Source of the DNA: Pestalotiopsis fici W106-1
Lineage: Eukaryota; Ascomycota; Sordariomycetes; Amphisphaeriales; Sporocadaceae
DNA length: 64,000 bases
Assembly: GCF_000516985.1 (NCBI RefSeq)
Contig: NW_006917093.1
Coordinates: 5,923,013 to 5,987,012 of the forward strand
Reading direction: 5' to 3'
The notes under the pieces are model-generated. The model was not told the DNA's origin and made no database searches. It saw nothing but the letters and a program-made list of their open reading frames with translations. This document shows, piece after piece, positions 24,791 to 36,811 of this stretch; the stretch's first letter is position 1, and the number at the start of each line of letters is the position of its first letter. The translations under genes were made by a program, and so were the position numbers.

Positions 24791-25226
24791 GACTCTGTAG
24801 CCTGTTTCTAGCTACGTGTTGCCTTCGTTTCAATGTGTATAATTACTTGAGAAGCATTTAACAGACGGCACAGGGCGTTTGGCAGGGTTATGGTGCATGG
24901 TTAGACTCATTCTTGTCATCATAATCATTATTGGCTCTGACCCAATGTGGGCATGCCAGATTTGTTGGCCATCTGCTTGTTGTGCACCCTCGAGTGATTA
25001 GACGTTCGAAAAATACAAAATTGCCCGGCGTAACAAAAGAAATGAGCTGGTCGTAATCATGCAAACTAGCCATCGCAGCTGACGGTGGTCATGTTGTCGT
25101 CCAAGTCGTGAACACGCAATTTCGGTACACGTAGTGCATCCTTCCCTTCTATAGCGCTCCAGGCCTCTCCTGTGCGCAAACTGGCAGCGCGTAGCTGTAT
25201 AACGACGCAAATACTTCCATCTCTTT
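24791..25226. other. Short convergent intergenic region
   Basis: 3' flanks of the SprT-like gene (+) and mog1 (-). Nothing else recognised. Confidence 0.6.
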
Positions 25227-26130
25227 CTATATTTCAGCAAAGAGACCCCAGTCCTTAACCTTGAAGGTCTCCCATATCTTGGCGGCATAATCGACGGCGT
25301 CGCCAATCAATTTACCCTGCTTCCCCAGCTCCAGGTCAACATCCTCCTCGTCATATTCTCCTTTAATGTGTGGCACGTTGATGGTGATTAGAATGTCAGT
25401 CATCTCGCGCTCAAGGCGTACCAAGGTCATGATCAGAGCAGTAAAGTCGGGTGACGATCTTCTCTCAGTCTCGGGGCTCGATCTCGGTGCCATGGTTGCG
25501 ATGAGGGTGTATGCTGGGATATCTTCGCTGTCACGGGGGCTTAGTATGTAGCAAACGAATGGGCATCTTTGAATGGAATCAATGCTGCTATATGGAGGAG
25601 TCGCAACCTCTCCTGTAAACTGCAGAATGTCGCGCGTGAGGGATCGATAGGATAAATGGATGAACTCGGGGATAGATGTATAGATGGATGGGTGATGAAA
25701 AGGATATATGGTTCAGGCATCAACGTACTCGAGTCGCGAGAATAGCGTCGGAGTCGTGTTCCAGACCTTGACGCGATCAATGTCGTCTCCAACAACCTCC
25801 TCCAAGTGGGTGGTAAGGGCGCGACCATCAATCTCGGGTGAGCTGCCTTTTTCGCCTATGCGCTCGTTGATGTCAAAGACGATGCTCGTGAAGCCGTCCT
25901 TGTCGATCCAAACCTCCTGGTGGTCGGGGACCTCTCGGATCTGGCTGTCGTCATGGCCCTCAAGTCAGTATGGTTGCGCACAGTCGGTTGTCCATGTGCA
26001 GAACTACGGAATAAAGGCGTGCTCATGGTGGGAGGGGGTTTCTTTGGTCATACCTGACATCGGCAAAGTTGGCCGGCAGGTCGCAGACGAGGGCCCCGCC
26101 ATACAGAGGAGTGCTCTTGTAAGAGGGCAT
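25227..26130 (-). CDS. mog1: Ran-binding protein Mog1
   Basis: Small nuclear protein that binds the GTPase Ran/Gsp1 and promotes nucleotide release, supporting nuclear import. Exons are 26130-26054, 25944-25729 and 25527-25227 (introns 109 and 201 nt); 197 residues, normal for Mog1. The N-terminus MPSYKSTPLYGGALVCDLP, then FADVSQIREVPDHQEVW, is the conserved Mog1 opening. SIVFDINE follows, and FSRLDEDIPAYTLIATMAP appears after the second splice. The acceptor of intron 1 was chosen as gacgacAG because only this keeps phase and restores the VPDHQEV context; a TGA excludes reading farther upstream. The first exon is short and easily missed by automatic annotation. Confidence 0.93.
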
Positions 26131-27034
26131 CGTGCGCGGTGTCGCAAAAGCTCTTTGGCAGAGTTCGGAAGGAGAATGAATGGTCGGATGACGGGAGCAA
26201 ACAAGGTGCTTTCAATGTTGTACAATCAAGAGTCTTGTGATTACTTTACTTGTCACGGATGATTGTTAATTTTTTTCCCCCAAGAGATCGAACCTATTTC
26301 ACTAGGCAGGTAATAAGGTAGGCAGGCATCCAAAGCCGTGCCAGGACTTGTGCCCCTCCATGTTTGGGTGAGGCAGCACTCGACTCTGCTCAACTGCGAC
26401 CGCCGCGCGCCCGATGACGCATTGCTTGGCACTGTTGCAGTACCTACCCAAGTTACCTTTCTAGTCCATTATTTAGGCACTACATACTAGATCAATCAAC
26501 TACATCGAGACGTCGGGTGTGTTGTGTAATGTAGTTTAAATGCAAACCGGCTTCTTAGATACCAAGCAAACCCGCACTCCTGAATTTTTCCCTTAGTCCA
26601 AAGGCGCAGGAAAAACACTACATATGTACTTTTTCATAGCAGTACATCGCGAAATCAATCCTGTGTTCTCAGTGCATGTACTTCGTAGTGAAGGGTCAGC
26701 ACGTAGGCGTCACGGTCGAGGTTTGGTGCTAACTGAGGGCGACCCATTTTTAATTGAAGCGTTATGAACAAAGATAACAGACCTAATTTTTAGGAGCTTG
26801 GACGTTATATTTCAACAAGAATCATGCCTTTTACCTGACTCTTCGATTTAATGCCAAACTTTGCTCCGTTAATCAATCTTTGGAACGCTTTTGAAGCAAT
26901 TCAGTATTGCTTTTTTGCCTTTGCCTTTTTTTTTTTCCTTCCTCTATTCACTCACCTTGTCTCATGCTCTTGGATCTGTGTCCTGTCATCTGAATGGTAG
27001 AGAGCTGTGGTGTAGCCAAGCCCCACTGGCTTTT

Positions 27035-27120
27035 TACATTTTGGCGCAGTGGTAGTGCAAAGAGGAAGTCATGGATTGACTGACTGGGGGTCACGCGTTC
27101 AATTCTCACGGGCCCGGACT
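27035..27120 (+). ncRNA. tRNA-like element with Pol III A and B boxes (tRNA relic or SINE head)
   Basis: A perfect A-box consensus TGGCGCAGTGG at 27042-27052 and a perfect B-box core GTTCAATTC at 27097-27105 stand at tRNA-like spacing. The D-arm can fold (GCGC with GTGC). The anticodon, T and acceptor stems do not pair, so it is not a functional tRNA. It could be a tRNA pseudogene or the head of a SINE; no target-site duplication was identified. Confidence 0.45.
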
Positions 27121-28199
27121 ATTATTGCTTTAATTTCTCCCCTTAAAACGTAGCCCTGGTGGGAGCCAAACCGCGAGACGTTTGTAATGCAATTAATTTA
27201 GCAGGAAGGATTGCGAGTTTTGCTCCAAAGGTAGCTCGGTGGTTATCCCTAATCAACAACAACAATCAACAATCATTGTCTTAGCTTCGTGGCGGCAGGT
27301 TCCTATTACCGTGACTTTAGGAGAGGGAACAAGACGTAGCATTGTTATGTTACCAGCTGCATTAATATAGAAAACATATCACAAGGGTTCGTCCATTGGA
27401 ACTTGCTTCGCAGCATATTTGGGGACATCTTGGGCAATGAATCCAATTGGTCGACAGGTTCTTGGCGGCCGTCACGAGATTATAAGAGGGCAGAAGTAGC
27501 CTTCAATTATGAATATAAATACATTAATTTGGTTACCGCGTCTCGAACTTATGTTTACCACTGTGCCCAACTGCATATCAAATGCGGCTTATGGAAACCT
27601 CGAGCATGGCCAGCCGATGCCCATAACATTTCTATGGACATTTCCTTCATGCGCCCAGTTGTCCATTGCGCTCATGTCTTCTGCGGATCGTAATACATTC
27701 TCGCAGTCCGAGCTGACATGGCTACTCGACTTTTCTGCTCCTATAAACTGGTATTCATTTAGCTCATTGAAACTGCCTTGGTATTGGGGACCTATGATCG
27801 CCAGTGGGTGGAAAGATTTCTAGAGTTGAAGTACTGTATCATAGGCGCTGAAAGATCGGCACATAGAGCTTTACAATCAGAGTGAAGGAATGGCGACTCG
27901 CGCAACTCAGTGACATCATTTTTGTGTTGGGCTCGTTTGATTCACACCAATGGTTGTCCACGTTGCTAAACACAATAAAGTAACCTAATCTATAATACAG
28001 AAACTCCCGGCCAGAGATAAGAGCCCCCTCATCCCAGCCCAGTCACGTAATAATAACTATACCCCCCCTCCTCTTGGAGAAGAATCTTTCGATACATAAT
28101 ATGTTATTGTTCCAGCTACTGACTGGTAGCTTTATTATGGTGTGCCAACGATGGTCTCGAGAACTCTAGCCGAGTAAAGATGGTAACTTCACGACAAAC

Positions 28200-29740
28200 A
28201 AACTATCTTGAAGCATAGCGGACCATGCTTGCATTAATCAACCAATATATCATTGGCTGGGTCCAGATTGGACCCATCCGTGTCCTAACCAGGGTTAAAC
28301 TTATAATATCAATGAGCTGCCCAAGAGCCGCTGAAACCCTTGACCTCCCAGTGGCTGATGACTCCGGCACTGAGTTGAACGAAGAGTTATGGCCTGCATC
28401 GTCCTGCTGTCCACCAACAATTCGGAGTGCACCTTTGGAAAGGAGCCCTTGGCGATAGATCCAGGTCCGTAGTCGTTCCCATAGCCGCCCTCGGCCCATT
28501 CTGACATCTCTGCATCGCGCATGTTCATTTGATCTTTGATCACGCGTAGGATCTCGACATTGTATGTCAGTGTTGTATGGATTATGTTGAAACTTGAGGG
28601 ATCATCTGTTCTTTGGTTTTGGCTGTCGTGGGGGTGAAGCTGCCGTAGGCTGCTGAAAGGGGTGCGTTCCGCTTGGACGAGAGAGCTTGATTCTGACTCT
28701 CAGGTACGGCAGGGCATATCTGATGCGAGTCTTTGAGTAAATTGCTGCTACTGTAGGCTCTCGTAGCACGTCTGATTATTCGTTCTCAAATTGACGTCCA
28801 ACAGGGATCGGAGCTGTTCAGAATGCTTGTTTGCAATCCGATCAGATCCGTTGGCTTCGTCTCAACGGCGGCGAGAAGCAAAATCGAGTCCCATGATGAA
28901 CAATGTAACCATTTGACTGTTTGTACCGTTAGCATATGCTTTGAAAATCTGGCATTTCCATACGGACAGGATTATCCTGATCCAGGTTCGGATAACCAAG
29001 CGGTAAATACCCACTGTCGATAAAGCGATGAGCACAATGAATAGTTTCATTATTATTATTTTTCCCCTTGAAAGAATAAGTATAGTAGCTAACAGATAGT
29101 TGATGATCACCGAATGACGGAATGGGACAACGAGGGGACTTTATAATGTGCCATTGTAATGTAAGATACGTTGCGTTGCCCCAGTCCAGGCTGATTAGAG
29201 GCATGATTGCTCAGAGCTGTGCTATTATTGTCTTGGATGGCTTGGAAGCACACAGCTCTAGCAGTTGATGTTTGTCGCACAAGGCACGTGGCAGAGCTCC
29301 CGGCATGCATAGAATGGAAGTGCACCTACGGTGCTTCGGGTAGGGCAAGTAAGTCTGAAGATGGTGTGGTGCCTCGATATCTTGTCTGGTCTGGGGCGGC
29401 TGCATCGTCGGATCGGCCTTGAACCCTTGTAAGCCACGGGCGATGTCCTCGAATTTGATGGTCGCGTGGCTCGATAGTTTTGCTGCAAGGGACCGCAGGT
29501 CTGCACTTTTTCCCCCTCCGTGGTTGGCTGTTTTCTGGCCCCAACATTTTATTGACTTACACGAGGATTGAGGGCCAGATAAGACGTGTCCCGATTTGGT
29601 GGCACTGATGAGCTACCATTGGCCTGAGCCGTGCTGTGTGACGGTATAGGCGACTCCTGATTCTTCTTTTCTTGCTTCGGGAACATTGAAGACGTTTGTG
29701 GCGCTGAAACATGCCGACAGTGTGAAATCAATTTCGTGAT
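28200..29740 (-). pseudogene. Possible unrecognised or decayed multi-exon gene
   Basis: Several minus-strand open blocks look protein-like but no single model joins them. One has SMFPKQEKKNQESPIP up to YLALNP (about 29700-29560), with a gtgtaa or gtaagt donor. A second reads LRSLAAKLSSHATIKFEDIA (about 29500-29340). Others are near 29290-29107 (ALSNHASNQPGLGQRNVSY), 29100-28930 (FIDSGYLPLGYPNLDQDNP), 28860-28760 (SEQLRSLLDVNLR) and 28700-28420 (NIIHTTLTYNVEILRVIKDQ). Frame changes between some blocks lack good splice sites. No family recognised. It may be a real multi-exon gene, a pseudogene or chance. Confidence 0.3.
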
Positions 29741-30895
29741 CTACCTCTAACCAAGCATTGATCCCATTAGCATTGTAAGACGGCCGATCGACCAACAAAC
29801 GTTTCTTCATATTTTGGTTTATTCGCCCCGTCGGGGAAGGGGGGGGGGGAGCCAGCAGGAACCAAAAGGTAAACACTGGGACGGCATGAATCAAGACTTA
29901 TTTGGTGTGCACTAATAATAATGTAGTGTATATAACAAGTGTATTGTCATTGGTAGGACAGACAAATATAGCGAGTCCCTTGCAATAAAGGATTCACCCT
30001 TTGTGTGGGTGGTGTTCCAATAATTGTCAAGAATCCAGCACACATGAACATGTCCCATCGGTTGAGACGTATATAGGTTCAATGTTGGCGTTGCAAAAAT
30101 TGATGACCAGTCTGACTAGAGTCACCAAACTGGCAGGTAATGTTTGGGGGCCACATGGAATAACTAACATACATTGAAAGTACTGAATCTAGCCGGTCCT
30201 CAAGCCTGTTTCATAAGTATCTGTAGGTATTCTAGACTGCCTATGCAGTGCCATTATGATCTAGTTGGGTCAGCTGGCGATGTCTCCTACTGCGTCATCG
30301 CCCAATGTATGTAGTTGAGCGACCTGACATGTCTCCATTACCTGAGTGCTGGAAGCGCCTGGCCTGCATTAGTAGCATACATAGTACATTATGCATTGGT
30401 GCATGCATGCATATGGAGCCCAGCGTCAAAATAGTACACAAGGGCATGAATAATTCCAGAGAAATAAATTCAAACTGCTTCAAAGCCAAACAGACATACA
30501 ACCCCAATTCCATTCGACAACAAGGGGACAGAGACAGACAGACAGACAGCCTGCACAATATTCCATCCAGGCCTACAGAGTACATACACATTTATTATTG
30601 CCGTCCACCGCCACCGCCGAGCATCGTACTTTTTTCCATCCGAGGTTCACGCTATTTGACCACTGGACTTTTTTCGCTCGTGTTCGCAAAAATTCTCAAA
30701 TAAGAAGACTGAAGTTCCGTGGGTAGCACAGTCTTCTTTTTTTTTTTTCTTTTCCCCCTCCCAATAACCTAAACTTGGAAGAAGGGGAAAAAAAAAACAG
30801 AGCTGAACAAGGCAAAGGCGCCGCCACCCTTCTCCGCGCATACTCAGAAAGAAGGGAAAACAAGAGTGAATAGTACAAGAAATAAAGAAAAGACA

Positions 30896-31213
30896 ATGTC
30901 CAACACCGGCAGCAGTAACGCGGCTTCGGCCGAATTCACGTCCTTTTACCTTCAGCAAGCCACGAAGGAATTTGCTGAGGATCTGGACAAGGTTCGCAGC
31001 GCCGACGACTTCAAGGGCGATGCGCTACAGCTATTGATCCAGGCCCTGCAGCAGGGCACAGCTTTATTCCCTTCAGCTGACCAACGCCGCGTAGCGGACG
31101 CTGGCAAGGCGGCCCAGCTGGAGGATGAGGATATTGCCAAGGATGTGAGCGCCACCACCACCACCACACCAACCAGCAGCAGCGATGCCACTGCTAGTGA
31201 CAAGGAGGAATGA
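30896..31213 (+). CDS. rsa3: Ribosome assembly protein 3 (Rsa3)
   Basis: Small nucleolar protein family needed for 60S subunit assembly. Single exon, 105 residues, starting at the ATG at 30896 (acaATGtcc); an earlier in-frame GTG is not a likely start. The conserved Rsa3 domain covers about residues 12-62: EFTSFYLQQATKEFAEDLDK, then the helix LLIQALQQGTALF and DQRRV. The tail is Thr/Ser-rich and acidic. It is followed 40 bp downstream by a run of 20 A (31255-31274). The protein is short and the gene easily overlooked, but the domain fits well. Confidence 0.88.
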   Translation: MSNTGSSNAASAEFTSFYLQQATKEFAEDLDKVRSADDFKGDALQLLIQALQQGTALFPSADQRRVADAGKAAQLEDEDIAKDVSATTTTTPTSSSDATASDKEE

Positions 31214-32236
31214 GGCATCCAATCCTCCCAGCCTGCTACCCTCCCAGGACCAGGAAAAAAAAAAAAAAAAAAAAGAAGACAATCTGCTCCACTACCCAGA
31301 ACAAACCTCTACATCATCTAGCCAAGGTAGACACACGCACGAATCATGGGATATGCTCACATACATGCGTGGCCAAGCAATGTCGCTGCTTCCTACAACG
31401 ACTCGAGAAACTGCCACGATGGAAAGGCAACGCTAGTTGATTCCTACTCTATTATGCTTGTATTTCACTATTTTCGGCATTTCCCAGGGCGACTAGAATT
31501 ACTGAGGTTTTAATTCAGGGAGTGAGCTCTAGCTGCCAAGTGAAGGGGAGAAACTAGAAATAATAAAAACTTTGGGCAGAAGAAACAATGTACACGATTC
31601 GGAATAAACATGTTGTGGTATTGGATCGAACATCGCAGCTTTCATAAACGGCCTTCATCTGATATGCCACCATCGACGCACCACACTACTTACTGCCTGC
31701 TCAAGGGAAGACAGGAAACGCAAGTTTTCCGTCAACGCCTGGGGATCTTGATTGTTCCTACTACCATCGCCTAGTTTGTCTTGTTGAACAACCTAGGCAC
31801 CTGCAACGCACACACACACACTCTCTCTATCTATCTCTTATTTCCCCCTCTGCTTTTCTTTTTTTGAACTAATGCGCCAAATTAAACATGCCTGCAACGT
31901 CTTCATGTGTGATACAAACGACTATCGGCGTTGTTTAATTAAGAGAGAAAAATCGAATTTGTCCCAACGCCGCCTGGAGCACATAATTTACAGAATTTGG
32001 CCCCGATGCTCCTCTAAATCAGGCCGTGGCTATGCGTTTTCTGCGTTTCCGTAAAGCGAATGCTGTCAAGGTATCATAAGTTTTCTTTTCTTCTCTTCTT
32101 TCCCACCTTTTCCCTCCTCTCCTCTCCCTCCTCAATACTCTGTGCTCTTGACCATTCCGTTGACAAGCAGTACGCTTGCATAGGCGAATGACTGCTTCTT
32201 CATACAGACCTCGACTTCTTCTTTATCTGTCCACGT
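31214..32236. other. Convergent intergenic region, rsa3 to ubp8
   Basis: 3' flanks of two convergent genes. It contains an A20 run (31255-31274), CA/CT repeats near 31808-31835 and pyrimidine-rich stretches near 32080-32130. No gene seen. Confidence 0.6.
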
Positions 32237-34171
32237 TTATGATAAGGAGCGAATAATGTAAAACAAGAGATATGCCTTGGCATTTAGGACCTCTGACTTG
32301 GTGGCCAATTCCACGCGGTGGTCATTGAATGCAAACCACTTCCAGTACGTTAGCCTCTGAAGGGACTGGGCTGGCGGGAAGGAGATGCTTACCTGGTCGC
32401 CCACCCGACAATATGACACATAATGCCCCGTGTCGATTTCTCCCACATGAACCACGACACATAGGAGATCGTATGTGCACGAGCGAGCGAGCTCCTGGCT
32501 CTCTTGTCCGGCTGCTGACCTGCCACGAGACGTGTAGGGAGTCATGTTTAATGTCAACGGAAATTGTACTGGTGTTTCAATCTTTGACGCCTTTGTCTCT
32601 CGAATGCCTTGCTTGTACTCAAATCGCTGCAACCACACAGTCAGTTTCTTGCTTGTTTGCCAGTCTCTCAAACGACAGAGATCAGACGGCATACCTTGAG
32701 CTGTATAGATAGCGTGTTGGGCAGTAGCTTGATGCTATTGTCGCGCCGGGCCTGCTGCATAGAGTCACAGTTCCGACAGCGGTAATCGCACTTGTCTGAC
32801 TTGATGTACTCTTCATCGAGACACTCCTGCAGGGTGAGGCTGACAGGGGCATTCTTGTTCTTCTTGCTACGCTTCTGGGCCAGGTTGTCAAGTCCCAGGC
32901 TGAGATCCAAGAACGATTCCACTGCGTCCGTAACGCCGCCACACGACTGGCATGTGGTCTGCCTCTGGAGTTTTCCGTAAAAGGTCTGATGGATGATGCA
33001 GTTGCAGCTGTGTTCGCTGCCCGTCTCTGGTCTCTTGCCGTCGCCGTTGCGTTCGTGGAGCTCCTCAGCAAGAAACTGGAAGAACTCATGGGCATCCTGC
33101 TCCTTTGTGGTCACCAGATTCTCAAAGGCCTTCTTCTCACTGATCCAGAAGCCTGAAAGGATGTTGGCGGCGGTATAACCGTTAGTGTTCTCCATTGCGT
33201 AGAACTCTTGGAACATAGCGTCCATGGAGCAACTCAGACAATGAGAGACTTCACAGTCTCCCTCGTGATGCCCATCGCTAAGGTAGAAATTCCGCAAAAT
33301 CGGATTGTGCAAAAAGCTCTGCAGCACAACGTTCTGATAACAAGTCGCACCAGCATTGTATATACCACGTAAGCCATCGGCTTTACATGAAGCCAATGTG
33401 GTATTATTGGGGATATATCGAGGGTCATCTTTGACTGGATCGGAGAACAGTTCCTCATGTTTTCGCTTACGGCCTGGGGAAAAATGTCAGTCAAGCGCTG
33501 GCAAAGGGACAGATCAAAAGACCTTGTGGTGGTATATGTTTGTATATAAGTATGCATGTGTGTTCGTATGCATATAGGAACGCCAGCCAGGGGAGGGCTG
33601 TGCGTGCCCAAGCCCGTTGACAAAGGAGATTGGTGCTTTTCTGATGACCTACCGCTAAATGTGCCCGTGCCGAGCTTCTTGACTCTCAGCTCTTCCAACG
33701 TCGGGTCCCATACGAAATCTTCGCATAGATGGCAGTAGAAGGAACCAGTCCGCGAGTCGACGTAGAAGCGGTGGCCCTTTTTGGAAGCATGCTTCGTGCG
33801 CTCCTCTTCTGGCACGATGGCGGAGCATTGCAAGCAAAGATAATTGGACGTCAGCGAGGTAGTAATGATGCCCTCGGGAATTTTTGAGGTCTGTGGAACG
33901 ACAGCAGTACTGTCGTATATCACGCGGAGCAGCATCTTGTAATACTGGATAGAGCTTGCCATGACATCGGGGCTGTTGGAGAGAAGAATCTGAACATGCT
34001 CTAAAGCAATGGGTTAGCATACATTCATTCACATAGTCTCAGCAAACAACAAGATGTAGCCAGATACAGGTTAAGGATGCCACACATACCACAACCAAAT
34101 AGAGGTGTGCCAGCCTCTGGGGACTTGATCTTGACGGACGGAGAAGCCGCCTCGTTTGGCCGCGCGCTCAT
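32237..34171 (-). CDS. ubp8: SAGA-type ubiquitin hydrolase (Ubp8)
   Basis: Ubiquitin-specific protease of the SAGA deubiquitinating module, which in yeast removes ubiquitin from histone H2B. Exons are 34171-34090, 34000-33653, 33473-32695, 32626-32393 and 32338-32237; 514 residues. An N-terminal ZnF-UBP domain is formed by the exon 1/2 junction (GCEHVQ) and later CLQCS, HRFYVD and CHLCED. The USP catalytic core follows. The Cys box is GATCYQNVVLQS with Cys188, and the His box is DTGHYVSYC with His471 and a downstream FNDHRV. Internal zinc pairs are seen in CQSCGG and CRNC. Introns are 89, 179, 68 and 54 nt; the last ends in AAG after a perfect CTAAC branch site. The terminal exon encodes only 33 residues. 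Confidence 0.93.
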
Positions 34172-35896
34172 GTTGTGCTGATTCTCGAATGACCCGTTAC
34201 GACAATGAATGGCTGCTTTTATGCTCGAACTCAAGCTCACTGCCCTCTTGGATGAGTATACTGGTGCCAGATCGTTATCACGGGTATGTCGTGAATGTGT
34301 GGAGCCGGCGAGGTTTCCGTACGCAGAATGCTTGGATGCGACTGGGGCAGCAGATAGTAACGTAGAGGAAAGGCCAATCGAGACAGGTTCAACACGCAGG
34401 TGGTCTACTTATGAAGCTGGAAATGAAGCAGGTCTGGCGAAGACTGGCGCACTGCTTGTGCTCGTATAGAAAAAGAATAGCTCGTCTCGTGAATCCAAAG
34501 GCCGGGGTGACAGATGTTATGGCCTGGTTGGACGATTATGAGGGTATCGTGGAGTTGCCAATAACATGTAGCGATGCAATGCGACCGAAGTGCTACGGAT
34601 TGTTAGCGTCCATCCCACCATAACCCAAACGTAACCTTGAACAGCAGCGCAGAAGGGCATGAAAGGAAACCAGAGAAGATACGTACGTTTTTGCGCTGCT
34701 TCCAACAAGGCTCGTGGAGAGATGTTTGCTGCTTTCGCTTCATGTATGTTGTGGCTCTTTAGTTTCCTCAAGGTGAGAGGACGTCCAGTTCATTACATGA
34801 AGCTGCTCGTTTACAGTCGTAGCTGCTGTAAGGCGAAAGACAAGGTGCTGGAAATTGCTTATCAGCACCTGATGAGAGATCTTATCTGGAGCGCTAGTGG
34901 CTGGGTTTCAGGGGTTTATCCCAGCATGATTACCAAGGTTATAATGTAGCGTAAAGCGCAGAATCCCACCGCTCCGCTGCTGTGGCTCCAAGCTTCCGGG
35001 GGGAAAAGGCCTGTGACCTTGGGAAGCAATGTACATTTATTACGGGCTTAGGCACGGTCATTTCCAGTTGTGCCTAATGTATGTAATAATTGTAGGTGGG
35101 TAGGTACTCTCTAAGAACTTTCGCATAATGTATACATCAAGGTAGATAGTCTGGAATATCTATTTTATTACTCGAGTCGTCGATGGAAAACTTTCCATGC
35201 CCTCGTTCAGGGGTCGACGACAATTTTTTCTTTATTCCAATTCCATCTGGCATCATTGCAAAGCGTGTGTATCTATCTGTAGTCTGATTTGGCGAAAGCA
35301 GAACCTTCATAGGTATGCTTATGGAAAAGTCAGCAGAGCGCTTTCAGACTACCTACATTAATTATCCAACCTACAGTACTTCGTACCTACATCCAATACC
35401 GAAGCCTACTGCACCTAATGTACATGACAGAGTAGGTACTTACCATATTGCCCTAACCAACTCAAGCTTACAATGTGCATACCTAATGTCGTGATCGATG
35501 AGAACCTCGGCATCTCCAGCGCTCCCCTCCGCCTTATCATTCTTCACCATTCCAGGTTCTACCCACTTCTCACTTGAGCATGGCGGTTGTTCCTTTCCGT
35601 TGCCCATCATAGAAACCGTTTCAGATTATTGACGCGTCGTCCTCTCACGTCTGATAGAGACAAGAATTCGCCACTTCGAGGACCTTCGCGTTCTTCCTTG
35701 TACCTGTCAGTCTGGGGTTTCGAAAGATAGCGAGGTGAGGTCGAACCATCGTCACTGGGACCCAGTCAGAACTCGGCTCGGCAAGCGAGCAACTCGACAA
35801 TAGAGCCCGGTATCGCGCCTCTGTGTTGCGCGCTCATCGAAGCCGTTTTTGAAACAGGCATCGGCGACGGCCCGGCCTCTCTATATCTAACTATAG
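34172..35896. promoter_or_regulatory. Divergent promoter region, ubp8 / LACTB2-like gene
   Basis: 1.7 kb between divergent starts. The left half (34200-34950) has several open frames of 70-130 codons on both strands, none with recognisable domains. The right half carries TAGGTA/TACCTA words (35095-35110, 35345-35450). No gene seen. Confidence 0.5.
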
Positions 35897-36811
35897 ATGA
35901 GGTTGACCCCCACGATACCCACCAGCATCAGAAGGATGGCGGCACAACTTGTGTCACTACCTGAGGTCGAAAGACTCAGCCCTGCAGTTCTCCGAATACT
36001 AGGCGGAAATCCGGGCAAATTCAGCTTGCAGGGTACAAATACGTACCTCCTCGGAACGGGACCAAGGCGACTACTCATTGACACGGGGGAGGGCAAGCCA
36101 TCGTGGATCGCCACCTTGAAGCGCATCCTTGCCGAGGAGAATGCATCCATTGAGAGCGCCCTGCTCACGCACTGGCACCACGACCACATAGATGGCGTGC
36201 CCGACCTTTTGAGGATCTCACCCAAGACGACTGTGTACAAGCGCGATCCCCACACGGGCTGGCTGGATATCAAGGACGGCCAGGTGTTTGAGGTTCAGGG
36301 CGCGGCGCTCAAAGCAGTCTATACGCCAGGCCATGCCATTGATCACATGGTCTTTGTGCTGAAAGAGGAGAACGCTCTCTTCACCGGTGATAATGTATTG
36401 GGCCAGGGCACCGCTGTCTTTGAGGATCTCGCCGCCTATCTACAAAGTCTTGAACAAATGGGCAAGCTGGTTTCGGGGAGAGGCTATCCCGGACATGGCC
36501 CGGTCCTCCCGGACGTCACGGCCAAGATCTCCGAGTATATATCTCATAGATATGAGCGCGAGAAGCAAGTATTGCTCACCCTTGATGCGCTCAAGGAGAC
36601 TGGTGATACTTCACCGTCAGTCGCAGCAGCACAAAGCGATGCATGGAGTCCCATTGAGCTGGTTAAGGTTATTTACGCCGCGTATCCAGAGAATCTCCAC
36701 GGCCCGGCCGTCGGCGGCGTTGTGCAGATCCTCCAAAAGCTGCAAAAAGAAGGCAAGGTTTCGCTTGATAATGGCGACAGGTGGCGACTTAAGGATAAAT
36801 CTAGTCTATAA
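35897..36811 (+). CDS. LACTB2-like metallo-beta-lactamase-fold protein
   Basis: Member of the LACTB2 group of metallo-beta-lactamase-fold hydrolases; animal LACTB2 is a mitochondrial endoribonuclease, but the substrate of this fungal form is not known from sequence. Single exon, 304 residues from the ATG at 35897. The zinc motif is THWHHDH (His92, His94, Asp96, His97), followed by a TPGHAIDH segment, TGDNVLG and a GHGPVL loop. The C-terminal 70 residues (PIELVKVIYAAYP...EGKVSLDNGDRWRL) match the winged-helix-like tail of LACTB2. The first 18 residues (MRLTPTIPTSIRRMAAQL) are basic and lack acids, and could be a mitochondrial presequence. A second ATG at 35936 would give a form without it. The intact zinc ligands argue for an active enzyme. 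Confidence 0.88.
   Translation: MRLTPTIPTSIRRMAAQLVSLPEVERLSPAVLRILGGNPGKFSLQGTNTYLLGTGPRRLLIDTGEGKPSWIATLKRILAEENASIESALLTHWHHDHIDGVPDLLRISPKTTVYKRDPHTGWLDIKDGQVFEVQGAALKAVYTPGHAIDHMVFVLKEENALFTGDNVLGQGTAVFEDLAAYLQSLEQMGKLVSGRGYPGHGPVLPDVTAKISEYISHRYEREKQVLLTLDALKETGDTSPSVAAAQSDAWSPIELVKVIYAAYPENLHGPAVGGVVQILQKLQKEGKVSLDNGDRWRLKDKSSL

Larger units (their letters stand above)
26131..30895. other. Gene-poor block of 4.8 kb
   Basis: No intact gene I can defend. It contains a Pol III-promoter-like, tRNA-derived element (27035-27120), a possible cryptic or decayed minus-strand gene (about 28200-29740) and a G-run at about 29840-29849. GACA repeats lie near 30527-30549. The right end is the promoter of rsa3, with a T-run and A-run near 30738-30798. 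Confidence 0.5.

Noticed and set aside
34385..34400. B-box-like GTTCAACAC
   Set aside because: It fits the core B box, but no A box or foldable tRNA arms lie upstream.
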